NCBI GenBank assembly: GCA_016946835.1
Contig: JACVTC010000032.1
Location: 1,080,501-1,144,500 of the forward strand
Source: Neocallimastix lanati (nom. inval.)
Taxonomy: Eukaryota > Neocallimastigomycota > Neocallimastigomycetes > Neocallimastigales > Neocallimastigaceae
Direction: 5' to 3'
Length of the DNA: 64,000 nt
Numbering within the stretch: the stretch's first letter is position 1; each line of letters starts with the position of its first letter. The position numbers were made by a program, and so were the translations under genes. Below are positions 1 through 11,550 of this stretch, piece by piece. The notes beneath the pieces are model-generated. The model ran no database searches. It was not told the DNA's origin and saw only the letters and a list, made by a program, of their open reading frames with translations.

Positions 1-1689
1 TAAGTTTCCTAAGATCAATACACATACGTAACTCACCATTATCTTTTGGAGCAAATAAAATTGGATGACCAGCTTCTGATTTTGACCGAACAATAAAACT
101 GTATTTTAAATAGTCTTTAATAATTTTTTCTAAAGCTATTTCTTCGGGAATTGTAAGAGGATAAATTGCACTATAATATAGCTTAGCATTAGGTTTAAGG
201 TCAATAGCACAATCAAAATTAGAATGAGGAGGGGTAAGATTTTAGCTTCTTCTTCACTAAATACATCAGAGAATTCTAGGTAAATGACGGGAAGTGTTTT
301 ATTTGGAGTATCCATGTTTGGGGACGAGGCAAATGAATTCTTCAACAATGAAGGAGAAATAGAAGAATTATCAATCAAAGAATTATTAGGGGTGCATGAA
401 CTGGAATAGGCTGGTTTCGAAGAGATAGAGTTGGAAGTATTAGAAGTAAGAGAGAGTGAAGTAGAATTAACCGAGGTTGAAGGTATTGATTCAACTAAGG
501 AAGAATCTGACACATTGTTGTTACTATTACAAAAGCTTAAAATATTATTGTTGAAATCAATTGATGATTTATGTTCTTTAAGAAATCTAGAACTAATTAA
601 GCACTCAAATTTGTCGTTCAAATCAATAACAAAAAATTCTGTTAAGACCTGAAGGTTACTAACTTTAAATAATATTGGTATAGTTTTACCAATAACGTCT
701 TTGCCACCACCAATACCAGTAATGTTATCAGCCTCTAAATTATCATATAAAAGCTTAAAATTGTTCATTTTAGCCAATTTAGTATCCATAAGATTCAAGT
801 CGGAGCCGGAATCTATAAGAGCCTTAGCTTTAATCCATTTATTTTTGTAGTTAAAGGAACACTTAATAATACAATCCTTATTAAATTTCTTAGTTGAATT
901 AGATCTAGCCATATGGGAGGAGCTAGATTTATTTGCTCTTTTTGGACAATTTATTAACTTATGGCCTGATTGTCCACAATATAGACAAAGCCCTTCCTTA
1001 ATTCTTCTTGCTCTTTCTTCAGGAGATAAATGAGAGTAATTTGATTCATTATTTGATTTGAAAAAAGAATTAGAATTAGCGTTTCTATTATTACTAGAGT
1101 TAAATCTAAAATACTTCCTATTATTATGAGAATTATTATTATTACTGTTATTTCTGGAATTGTAATTGTTGATCGTTGCGAATCGAGTCATTTGATGATC
1201 TATGCAATTAGTAATTCGCATTAGTTCGCTTAATTTGGCTGGAGGAGGGAACAAACTAATTACTCTTTCTTGAAGTCTTGGTAGCAATCCTTCAATATAA
1301 GCATCCATTAAGACAAATTCATTCCAGTCCGTTTTTTCCGAAAGCCTACGGAATTCATTATTGTAATCAGTGACTTTATCATATGCTTTTTGCTTAATAT
1401 GCATAAAAGCTTGATTACAATTAAAAACTGCATCTACGTCACTGAATCTATCCTTCATAAGTTCAATGAAAGCCCTAAAATCGTCAAGGACTGGGTTATT
1501 TTCATTCATCAAATCTGCAGCCCAATCCATAGCTTCATCTCTTAACAAAGTGATGGTATAAGCTACTTTTAACGGATCATTGGTGAAATATTCAGGATGA
1601 AGAGCAATGGCTAAACCAACATAAGCCAAAAATCCCTTGAGCTTGGTTGAATCGCCATTAAAATGAAAATCGTTTGATGAAGAAGCCAT
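1..1689 (-). pseudogene. Ty3/gypsy family A gag-protease-RT, frameshifted and cut by window edge
   Basis: Gag-protease frame starts at ATG 1687-1689 and runs leftward. Visible are a retrotransposon Gag domain (about residues 10-165), an Asn-rich linker, a CCHC zinc knuckle (CLYCGQSGHKLINC) and the aspartic protease motif DSGSDL. It is nearly identical to the long ORF at 42176-46303, of which position 1 corresponds to about 44614. At 231-234 this copy has GGGG where the other has GG; the 2-base insertion throws the frame off just after ILP, at the start of reverse transcriptase, and the listed frame then runs on into nonsense to 136. Reverse transcriptase sequence continues in another frame from about 230 to position 1. 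The left truncation is the window edge, so the element probably continues outside. Confidence 0.9.
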
Positions 1690-2750
1690 TAAAGAAATTA
1701 TTAAATTATAAACAAATTTAAAAATTGCAATAGTTTGATTTATTTATTATTATTACTATTATTATTATTATTATTATCTTTTTTTTTTTTTAGTACTCCC
1801 GAATGAAAATTGTAATGATAAAGAATTATAAATTATTATTTTTCTAGGCTTTTAGTTTAATTGCTGATTTAAATTATATTTTTTTTTTTTAAATTAATTT
1901 GGTAAATATAATAACTAGACTAAAATTCACTCATTTATGCCTTATAACAAAATAAAAAAAACCGGCATGAGTTACTAATAAGAGGTATATACTAGTTCTC
2001 AAAATAAAAAATTATAAACTATATATTTTAAAGTCGCTTTACCTTCACGACCAACTTGTAGCCTTCGGTGACTATAGTTCCTTATTCGCCAGAGCTTATT
2101 CGAATAGAGCAACCACCAAACTGTTGAAGTTGGTTGGTAGGATGTGGCTTTCGTTTAATCCACACGCTCTTTACACCCTAGGGTTTTGAAGCCCGTTTAT
2201 ATTCGAATAATTAACGGCTATAGTTTCTAACCTACTGAAACTAGTTACTAACCGCCGAAACTCTGTTTATGAGCTCTAATCGCTCCTAGTATATTTAAAT
2301 ATTATATTTACCTGTAGTATTCTTTTAAAAAGTCCCAAGAATTGTAGAACTTCTTAAAGAATTTTTATATCAATTTTTTTTTTTCGCCTAGATAGATTTT
2401 TGGTATTCCTTAGAGAGAGTTATTAATACCAAAATCCTATGACCTTTTTTTTTTTTAACAAACTAGTAGATTTCAATATCAAAGCTAAGCTCAAAGAGCG
2501 AGGCCAGACACTAGAGAAAAGATTTAATAGAAAGTGAGCACAAAGAACCAGGAACCCTAAACCAAGAGGAACAGAAGCCAAGTCCAAAACTAAGAAATCC
2601 GAAACCGAAAAAGATTTTAAACCGTAAGTAGAAACCCAGAAAGAAGCCAAGAACAAAAGGGAACTGAAGATATGAGTGTACAAAAAAAAGAAAAAGTCCC
2701 AAAAACTAAGAAACAGAAGATACAGGATCTAGGAAAATTCGGAAAAATTC

Positions 2751-2786
<36 letters not shown>

Positions 2787-2822
2787 GATATATCAAGGCG
2801 CGGCTTTGCTTTTGTATTTTGG
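1690..2822 (-). other. Family A structured 5' leader (copy 1)
   Basis: This is untranslated leader between LTR and gag on the minus strand, matching 46304-47501. It holds, in RNA order, a shared block at 2261-2288 (AGGAGCG...GAGCTCATAAACAG), a hairpin with loop UCACCGAAGG at 2062-2071, and a hairpin at 1929-1972 with stem ACTCAT/ATGAGT. No convincing coding region is present; short ORFs at 2423-2899 are low-complexity or antisense. Confidence 0.7.
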
Positions 2823-3347
2823 TGTTTTTTATTATAACAAAATATTATAATAAATATAACACTCAAAAACAAAAATTATTTATTTTTTTTTTATTTTAAA
2901 TATTTTATTATTTATATTTATTATAATACTAAAAACCGCAAGGGTTGATATAGTATTAATATTAAAAAAAGTTTTATTAAAAAATTAAGTTTTATTAGCT
3001 AAAAAATTAAAATAAAAAACACAAAGAAAAGAATATTTTTTAATAAGAATTTTACTCATATTTATATTTTTTTCAAAAGTTAAAGTTATTAAAAAATAAA
3101 AATAAAAGTTTCTAAAAAGTTCTTAAAAATTGAAAATTTTAGAAAAAATAGAAAACAATAGAATTAAGAATATAATAGAATAAATTTTAATTAATTAAAC
3201 ATAATAATTATCAAGAAATTCTAGTAATTTCTTGAACTATAAAGAATCTTCTAGATATTTTTTAGAATAAAACTATAAAATAATAATAAATGTGAATCGA
3301 ACCCTAAGTAGTTTGATTCATGGTATTAGTTACTAACAACTATACCG
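2823..3347 (-). repeat. Family A 5' LTR (copy 1)
   Basis: The segment is repeated at 47502-48046 and about 29533-30047. In element orientation it should read TGGTATAG...AAAAAACA; here the outer CA on the plus strand is CG. Similarity continues about 15 bp past 3347, so the outer edge could lie near 3364. Confidence 0.65.
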
Positions 3348-3369
3348 GAAATAATATTTTTTATATTGG

Positions 3370-4348
3370 TGTAATAATCATACTAAGTTCTATCACTAAA
3401 TATGATTATTAACTTCAACTTAATGACTAATTCATTAAGTTGAGAAATAAAATAAAAATAAAAATTTTACCTAAAAAGAGAGTTTATTATAAAATTAATT
3501 ATAATAACAACACAAAAAGTAAAAGAAGGAATATTTAGATAAATTTGGTTTTAAAAAATATGTTTTTTGAATAAAATGTTTTATTAATTTGTTAAATTTT
3601 AAAATATAAAATTGCTATTATTATAACTATATTTTTATAATAATAACTCTTGATTTCTTAAAGGGAAATCAAGAGCCTTATTTATATTTTTTTATGGAAA
3701 TAAGGTTAAATAAAAAGGTTTTCTAATCTTAAAAAATATCTTATCTAGAAAAAGATTAGAAGAAAAAACTAGATAAGTTTTTTGATCGATATTCTATTCA
3801 TATCGATCATCGTATATATTAAGTAAAACCAAATATATTATTTTATATTTGGATAAAACCTTAATATATCGATTTCCTAAATTTTAATTTAGATCATCTA
3901 ATAAAAGGAAAAATCAATAATAACCGGAATGATCTAAATTATTCTATTCTATCTTTCTAAATATTATTTTTAAAATCTAATCTAAACTTATTAACATAAA
4001 ACTATCTTTAAACTAGAATACAGAATTATAAAAAATACAGAAACTTATTAATTGTTCTTTTAAATGTACAATGTAAAAAATAAATAAAACTAATGTTTAC
4101 ATTAACTTGATAATTAAATGAATAACTAAATAAAATTAATAATATTAATAAGTGTACATATAATAATTATTTAAATAAATTTTCTAATATTATTTAAGTG
4201 TATGAATAATTACAATTATAATAAATTTGATAATAATATCTCAATGTATGAATTAATTATAATTTAAATAAATTTATAATTATTATCAATAATTATAAAG
4301 ACTAAGAAATAATAATTATTTATTAGTAAATAATTATTATTTCTTACA
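3370..4348 (+). repeat. Divergent G-family solo LTR with 5-bp TSD
   Basis: It starts TGTAATAATCATAC and ends ATTTCTTACA, and aligns throughout with the G LTR at 40604-41481, including the CTCTTGATTTC...CAAGAGCC and TATCGATCATCG blocks. ATTGG flanks it at 3365-3369 and 4349-4353, so it is a complete solo LTR. It is longer and more diverged than the other G LTRs, suggesting an old insertion. Confidence 0.85.
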
Positions 4349-4882
4349 ATTGGTTGATAAAGAATGAAATAACAATGATATTTTTAATATAAATTCTTAA
4401 TAATTTATTATATAAAAATATATTATTATATTCTTTACTATTAATAATTTTCTTATATTCTATATTAATAATTTTTATATTAATTATATTTTATTATTTT
4501 AAATATTAAATTTTTGTAATTAATTAATTTATATGATTGGTTTTAATAATGTAATTAAATAATATAGAATATGTATTATCCATATTATTTTATGAAGGGG
4601 GCCTTTCTGAAAAAAGAAATAGTAGAAATAGTAGTGATAATGAAATAGGAATAATTATTGAAAGGTTTCCCATATTGTTATAATAATAAATATTAATATT
4701 AATAAAGTTATTTTTAACAATAAAATAATTATATAATTTATAAATAATAAATATTTTTAATAATAGTTATTTAAGTAAAATTTATAATGTGTAATAATAA
4801 TTTCTTTTAATGTAATTTAGTAATTATTTAATATATCTATTTATTTAATGTTCACACTCCTTTTCTAATATGAACCTCAACA
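4349..4882. other. Gene-free AT-rich stretch
   Basis: No coding region is seen. The one non-AT patch, near 4597-4675, has GGGGGCCTTTC facing GAAAGGTTTCCC across about 60 nt and could fold into a hairpin. Confidence 0.5.
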
Positions 4883-6084
4883 TGGTAGACTCGGGGTTGA
4901 CACGTATAGAATTAAAATTAAGCAGGGGGGACGGGTATTACCCTGCTTTGATTTTAAATAAAAAATTTCTTTTTATTAAAATTTATTTATTATTTATTAA
5001 TATTAAAATTTATTTTTTTAAAGTACATATATTTAATTTTTAAGAAATATTTACAATATTTATATTTTTTTATAAATTTAAAGTATAATTATTTGTTTAT
5101 AATTTAAGTAACTTTATAGAATTATTGAATTAATTTTATATCTATAATTCATTTTTGTTTTAATTTTTATAAATATTATAATATAATATTCAAATATAAT
5201 TTAATTAAAAATAATTATAAAATAAATATATAGAAAATAGTTTTTACTATTTTCTTTGATATTTTTAAGTTAAATAAATTGTTTTTAAAGATTAATATAA
5301 TAAATTTAATAATCTTTAATTATTTTAAACAATACATATTTTCAAAAATAAAATAAAATTTTTATAATATTTAATTAATAAATTTGTTAATATTTAAATA
5401 ATAAATTTTTATAATAATTAATAATTTTTAATAATAATTTTTAATAATAAATTTAATTAATAATCTTAATAATTTTATAATAATATTTAATAGTTATAAT
5501 AAATAAATTTTTATAATAATTGTTAACTTTATTAATATAAAGTTATATTCTAGCTTAGGTTTAATAAAATATTAAATTAAATTATATTAAATACATTGTA
5601 ATTATAAATTAAATATAAATTAATATGTATCTAGAACAAGCCACAATTAAATATAAATACATGTAATTTTCTCTGTACTTTAAATCTTTGTTAACCATTT
5701 ATTTATATTCTATAAATAATAAATTTATATTAATTAATAAAACAAAAATTTTAATAATAATATTTAATAATTTTAATAATTTTATAATATTAATAGTTTA
5801 TAATAATTTTTATAATAATATTTAATTAATAATTTTAATAATTTAGTATCTTAAAAGTATAATTTTAATATTTACAATTGTATTTTAATATATACATATA
5901 TTTAATAATATAACAATAAAGTAATTAATTAAAATTGATTTACATTATTTACAAGTTAAAATTAATTTATATCAAAATAAATTAAATTTTATTATTAAGT
6001 TTAGGTTATCAAGAATATAGGAAAGTACAATTTAGTAAAGAATTATTAATAATAAAATAAAGGTTATTAATTCATTCTTTACCA
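4883..6084 (-). repeat. Repeat B copy 1 (TGG...CCA ends, LTR-like)
   Basis: This is an inverted copy of 32442-33455, bounded by TGGTAGACTC and CATTCTTTACCA. It carries a GC-rich hairpin (AAGCAGGG...CCCTGCTT, about 4920-4955). No TSD is evident (CAACA versus ATATT). A foreign 177-bp piece at 5521-5697 accounts for much of its extra length. It could be an LTR or another non-autonomous repeat. Confidence 0.6.
5521..5697 (+). repeat. Short copia-LTR-like insert inside repeat B copy 1
   Basis: It runs from TGTTAAC to GTTAACCA and contains CTAGAACAAGCCACA and TATAAATACATGTAA, both found in the copia J LTR at about 29085-29248 (opposite strand). The segment is absent from repeat B copy 2. A matching TSD was not found. 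Confidence 0.45.
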
Positions 6085-6761
6085 ATATTCTGATAAATAA
6101 CCAAATTATAAATTAAGAAAAATCAATAAAATGGAATAATAACCCTCTTCATTAGTTATTGATAATTATAAAATAATATTTTAATATAAATAAATTAAAA
6201 GATTTAAAATTATTAAATAAATATTATTTTATTTTAAAGAACAATGTATTTTATATTAAATTATTCTTTTATTTTACTTTAACGATTTTAAATTAAATCT
6301 CAGTTTAAATTGATATTAATATTAATTAAAAAGAAACTTATTAATAATAACAAAATTGTTTATTTTATCTTAAAAGTGTTTATTTAAAATAATTATATAG
6401 TTTTATTTTAAATAGTTTAAACTTAAAAGAAAAATATAAAAACTTGCAAATATTTCTTTAAAAAAAAAAATCAGAATTCAAGAATTAAAAATTTAAAATT
6501 TAAATTTTAATAAATTATTTTCTTTTATTCTCATTTATTTTAAATACTTTTTATTAAGAATATAAATATTCAAAATAATAAAAAGTACAATTTTATATTG
6601 ATAAATAAAGTTTTATTATAAAAAAAACAAATATTCTTTTCTTACTTTAAACTTTAGTGTTTTAATTAACATTTTTGTGTTAATAACTACCTTTTTAATT
6701 GACACATTATTATCACTTTTAGAAGTAAATTCTAAATTAAGATAATAATCAACATTTGTCA
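6085..6761 (+). repeat. H-type copia LTR fragment
   Basis: The 3' part matches the LTR-like segments at 30063-30808 and about 33500-34175: a TAGTTTAA...AAAATATAAAAACTTG block, then TATCACTTTT and TTAAGATAAT close to a TTTGTCA end. The 5' end is not definable. A G solo LTR begins 8 bases after its end. Confidence 0.45.
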
Positions 6762-6768
6762 ATTTAAT

Positions 6769-7637
6769 TGTAATAATTCTATTAAGAATTAACTCAAAAT
6801 AGAATTATTAACTACAACTTAACGACTAATTCATTAAGTTGAGAAAATAGAAAATAAAATAAAATAAATCTTTTACCTATAAAGTTTATTATAAAATTAA
6901 TTATAATAATAACACGAAAAGCAAAAGAAGAATTATTTGTATAAATTTGATTTTAAAAATATGTTTTTTGAATAAAATATTTTATTAATTTATTAAAGTT
7001 AAAAATATAAAATTGTTACTAATATAACTATGTTTTTTTTAATAATAAGGCTCTTGATTTCTCAAAGAGAACTCAAGAGCCTTATTTATATTTTTTTATG
7101 AAAATAAGGTTAAATAAGAAAGAGTTTTCTAATCTTAACAAATCTCTTATCTAGGAAAAGATTAGATAGAAAAACCTAGATAAGTTTTCGATCGATATTC
7201 TATCCATATCGATCATCGCATTAATTAAGTAAAACCGATTACTTCCAAAAAGTAATTGGAAAAAATCTTAATTAACCGATTTTCCAATCTAATCTAATGA
7301 TCGAAAATAAAAGAATAAAATAATAAAAGATATTTCGATCATATATTTATCCTTATATAAAAAATATAAAATTAAATAGTTTATAAAATATAGAATACAT
7401 TACAGAATACATTATAAAATACAGAATACATTACAATACAGAATACATTAGTTACAATAGAGAAATTAATATATTGTAAATATATTATTTAAAATTAAAT
7501 AAATTTTGTTAAATTAATGAATAATTAAAAATAAATTTAATGAATAAATATTATATGTAATTAAATAAAGTTATAGTTATAATAACTTAACTAAGAAAAT
7601 ATAATTATTTTTTAGCAAATAATTATAGATTCTTACA
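6769..7637 (+). repeat. G-family solo LTR with TSD TTAAT
   Basis: It is a full-length match to 40604-41481, starting TGTAATAATTC and ending GATTCTTACA. TTAAT lies at 6764-6768 and 7638-7642. No internal element sequence remains, so this is a solo LTR left by LTR-LTR recombination. Confidence 0.92.
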
Positions 7638-8447
7638 TTAATGATAATAATGTACTAAATAATGCATTCTTAATTAAATTTACGATTTATTTCTAATACA
7701 TTATGTGTACATTATTATTTTTGTACTTTAATAAATTTTTAAATCCAAAGATCAAAAATTAAATCAAAAATTATATTAAACTTTATATATTTATATTAAA
7801 TCTTATATTAATAGTAATATTTTTATATATTTAAAACTTATATTAGCAATATTAATAATAAATCTTATTTTTTTTATTTTTATATTAATAATGAAAATTT
7901 GTATTAATAATATTTTTATATATTGATAATTAAAAATTTATATATTATATTTTAACTTTTATTATAAAATTTTATATCGAAATGTTTTATTTTATATTGA
8001 CAAATATTTTATTTTATTAAAAACCTTTATATTAGAATAGTATTTTTATTTTTATTTGAATATTTTAACAGATTGTAATAAAAATTATAGCCAATTAAAT
8101 AAATTCTTATTAGTAATATTTTAGATTATTAAAAAAAAAAAAAATGTTTTATTAATATTATAAATGTATTTTATTTATATTGTTATAATTAAATTTTATA
8201 TAATTGATTATAAAAATCAATTTAAATTTAATAGTTTTTAAAAAAAAAAAATAAAATGTAATTTAGTGGCAAGAACAACTTTTATGCCTTGAAAAAAGTA
8301 TAAATAGTTGTAAATTTTGCTACCAATTTCTAAAAATCATCGAATAAAATTAATAAAATTTATAAATAAAATAATAAATAAATAAATAAAATTTGTGTTT
8401 CTTTTACTTTTATTTTTATTTAATTCTCTAAAACCTTAACATTTATA
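7638..8447. other. AT-rich stretch ending in an LTR tail
   Basis: No gene is seen. An LTR-type end, ACCTTAACA, falls at about 8433-8441, just before a primer-binding-site-like sequence. A possible LTR start (TGTTATAATT) is near 8180 but without support from a second copy. Confidence 0.4.
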
Positions 8448-8465
8448 TGGTGGAGATATCGGGGA
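8448..8465 (+). promoter_or_regulatory. Candidate retrotransposon primer-binding site (tRNA-complementary)
   Basis: TGGTGGAGATATCGGGGA lies a few bases after a TTAACA LTR-type end. It begins TGG, the complement of a tRNA CCA tail, and the rest could pair with an acceptor strand ending TATCTCC plus discriminator. The same 18-mer recurs at 49742-49759, and TGGTGGAGAATCC occurs at 30814. The tRNA species cannot be named from this. Confidence 0.6.
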
Positions 8466-9411
8466 ATTAAATAGAAATAATAGTAAATAACATAGATTTT
8501 TTTTTTAAATTTTTTATTTTATATTGATAAACAAGTAAGCCGTTAATCCTTTGATTAACCTATGGCGCTTGTTTGATATATATATAAAAAAATTTTTTTT
8601 TTTAATAAGTAAAATTAAGATTCTAAAAAAACAAATTCTGTAAAATTATAGCAAGGAGCGGATAGAGCTCATATACAGTGTATTCTCAGATAACAACAAA
8701 TTAACTCTATTCATAGTAGGTTATTGAATAGTAGTTAATTTGGAGATTAATTGGAAAGTAGACGAAGGTATTTGGTTACCGACCCGGTAATAATAGTTCA
8801 GCCTTCAACGTTTCAATACACGAAGGTGCGGGTACTTTCCAAACACTGGAGAATAAGGAGCTTACGTCACCGAAGGCGTAAGATTGTTTTTTTTTTATAT
8901 TTTTTTTTTATTTTTCTTTGTGCTATTTATAAGGTACTTTATTATATAAAGTATCAGACTTTGGCTAACTTCGCCATTTAAATTTTTTTTATTTTTCTTA
9001 TCGCTGATACTTTATTTGTTTAATAATTCCTGTAAAAGAATCTTAATTTACTTTGAAAATATTGTGTTTTTAGTTAATTTTTATTAGTTAATAAAAATAT
9101 TATTGAATGCTTTTAAAAATTTTTATTCCGTACATAGATTATCGGATTAAGTTTATCCTACATAGTAATTGGGCTAGTGGGCTCTGAACTGCTATATTTT
9201 ACATTGAATATAGTAATCGTGACACAAGCGTGGCATGACACCGTTAGGTAAGCTGCACGTCAGACAGTGTGTACTATCAGATTGTACGACAATAAAGATT
9301 TTTTTTTGTATTTAATAATTATAATTAATTAATAATTTTATTAACTATAGCAATATTAATCGTTTAAAAGAAAATAAAATTTTTTGTGAAAGGAGAAAAT
9401 AATAAATTAAA
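8466..9411 (+). other. Family E structured leader, part 1
   Basis: This non-coding leader upstream of the E gag carries three GC-richer blocks. Block 8653-8679 (AGGAGCGGATAGAGCTCATA) matches the family A leader. At 8861-8882 a perfect CTTACG/CGTAAG stem encloses the loop TCACCGAAGG, preceded by GAATAAGGA. At 9222-9270 a hairpin with core GCATGACACCG...TAGGTAAGCTG also occurs in the F leader at 21405-21460. The leader is interrupted at 9417 by a D solo LTR and resumes at 10179. Confidence 0.6.
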
Positions 9412-9416
9412 CCTTG

Positions 9417-10178
9417 TGTAAAGAGTTTATATGAAACAGATTACAAATAACAAAATACACAAAATATATATATAAAAATACGTAATAAAAAATTCCTTTT
9501 TTTTAATAAATAATCTTTTATTAAATTAAAAATAAATCTCTTCTCATTATTAACTATTTGATAGTCAATAACTAATACATCGATTTAAATAATGAATTTT
9601 ACATGTATTTATATTTTTTCATGATTATATTATAATATATTATTTCTATCTAATTTATATATATTACTATTTATTTATAAACAAAATATTTATTAATAAT
9701 TTTATTAAATAATAATTAACTAAAACTAAACAATAATTAATTCAATAAACTTTCAACTTATTTACAATAATAATTAAATTCAATAAAAACTCATTTATTA
9801 GATATTTATTATATAAATATTATTAATACTAATGTTTATATATTTACAATTCAAAACTATTTTTATAAACTATTTAAACTAATTTTAACTATTTAAAACT
9901 ATTCCAAAATTAATTTTAAAGTATTTTAAACTAACTAAACTAAATTAACTAACTAAAATAAAATAACTAAATTAAATAAACTAAATTAACAAACTTAAAT
10001 AAATTATTTAGATTAAATTTATTATCCAAAATTATTTAAATAATAATTTATCCTTTATGAAAAGTTTACATAAATTTATAATTAATTTTCATATACGTAA
10101 ATCATAAATTTATGTAATTTTATTACATTAATTAATTATGTAATATTTAATTATTAAAGATTTTATTAAATCTTTACA
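9417..10178 (-). repeat. D-family solo LTR with TSD CCTTG
   Basis: Read on the minus strand it starts TGTAAAGATT and ends CTTTACA, and it aligns with the D 3' LTR at 17647-18418. CCTTG lies at 9412-9416 and 10179-10183. It inserted into the E leader in the orientation opposite to E and D. Confidence 0.9.
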
Positions 10179-10232
10179 CCTTGCTTCTTAATCTCTAAAA
10201 TTAATACTACAAAAATACTAAATAACCAAATT

Positions 10233-10460
10233 CAAGCGGTCGATAAAGATTTCGAGCTTGAAAATTTTTCTTTAAGTCGTCAATAAAGATTTCGAACTTA
10301 AAATCATTCTTAATAAAGTGATCGAAAAGAACTTCGTGCTTTAAATTTTATATATTAAGTTGTCGATAAAGACTTCGAACTTAAAATTATTCTTAATAAA
10401 GTAGTCGAAAAGAACTTCGTACTTTATAATTTCTACTCAGTTGTAGATAAGGATTTCGAG
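10233..10460 (+). other. Tandem array of covarying RNA hairpins in the E leader
   Basis: Units repeat every 40-50 bp. Loops follow GTCGATAAAGATTTCG or GTCGAAAAGAACTTCG, while flanking stems differ but pair: CAAGC/GCTTG (10233-10260), TTTAAGT/ACTTAAA (10271-10302), TAAAG/CTTTA (10314-10343), TTAAGTT/AACTTAA (10355-10384) and ATAAAGTA/TACTTTAT (10396-10427). A degenerate sixth unit ends near 10460. The array ends about 180 bp before the gag start at 10639. Confidence 0.75.
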
Positions 10461-10638
10461 CTTATACCTACTAAAGAAAGCAAATAAAATTATTATTTTC
10501 AAAAGTTACTAAAATATATTGTTTTAAAAATTGATTCGATATTAAATTACCTATTAAATTATATTTTGAAAGTTGGATTTCCAAATTTATTCGTATTTAA
10601 TCACCTCATTAATATATAACAAGAAATATTTAGACAAA

Positions 10639-11550
10639 ATGTCCAAGGAAACAATTTTGAGCTTTAAAGAATTGAAAAAAGAATTAAAAGATATTGTGAA
10701 ACTTAGCAAGGACAATTTAGATATTAAGTCCTGGGCTAATGAATTAAAACTTTGGATCAAGATACAATGTATCACAGATCCAGAAACAATATTTAATGCT
10801 TGTTTACTTACCAGCTCTGGTGAAGTACAACGCGTTATTGAAGATTTGGGAGAAGATAGTGATGATGAAAATGATGATTCATCAGATGAAGAAGAAGATA
10901 ATGATGAAGAAGAAAATGTTGATGATGATATTAAATTTCCTTCCCTTGAAAAAATTATTTCAAGTCTTGAAAATTTTTACGGTATTAAAGAAGACCAAAA
11001 TTTACTTCTTAAAGAACTTCGTGCAATGCGAATTAAAAGAAACGAAAAGATTAAAGACTTTAATGTAAGATATAGAACTTTGTACACTAAACTTGATAAA
11101 AAGAGAAGAAAGCGCATTGGCGTACTAGTTTATATTGATTCTATTCAAAATAATTATGAAGCCTGGAAGAAATTATCCCTTAAAGATGATATAAGTATGG
11201 AGAAAGCTTTCAAAATTGCCGAGAAAGTAGATAGACTTTCTGTAAGAAACAATAATATTAATACCTATAATGTTAATAATTCCCAACATAATCAAAATAA
11301 TCAAAACAGTACTACTTCAAGACTTTATCCTAAAAGAAGAAACGAAACTTTCCAAACAAGTCAAACAAATAATAAACCGAAACCTCAAGATATTATAGGA
11401 GAATCAACCCAGAAAATGAGAAATTTATCCGTTAAAACTTGCTGCTTCCGTAAGGAAGAAGGTCATTACTCATACTATTGCCCTCAATTAAATAAGATTA
11501 TGGAAAAAAATAAAAAAGAAATATATTCCAAAAAGTCTTTAAACTTCTAA
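10639..11550 (+). pseudogene. Family E Ty3/gypsy-type gag, decayed
   Basis: The ORF starts at ATG 10639 (MSKETILSF); an upstream TTG-initiated extension is unlikely. The product has an alpha-helical Gag-like N-terminal part, an acidic Asp/Glu tract (about residues 72-97), a second helical segment and a basic Asn/Gln-rich tail. It ends in a zinc-knuckle remnant, CCFRKEEGHYSYYC, with Arg where the second Cys of CX2CX4HX4C should be (CGT for TGT, one base). The stop at 11548-11550 is followed by coding-like sequence in another frame, so this is one broken gag region rather than a complete gene. The family assignment rests on the knuckle and on the gypsy-type linker downstream. Confidence 0.7.

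Noticed and set aside
2672..2899. ORF of 75 codons with a poly-Lys run.
   Set aside because: It is read from an A-homopolymer in the family A leader and LTR on the strand opposite to the element; no domain is present.
10233..10460. Regularly spaced repeats suggest a CRISPR array.
   Set aside because: The genome is eukaryotic, units are 40-50 bp with variable stems rather than fixed repeats, and there are no unique spacers or cas genes.
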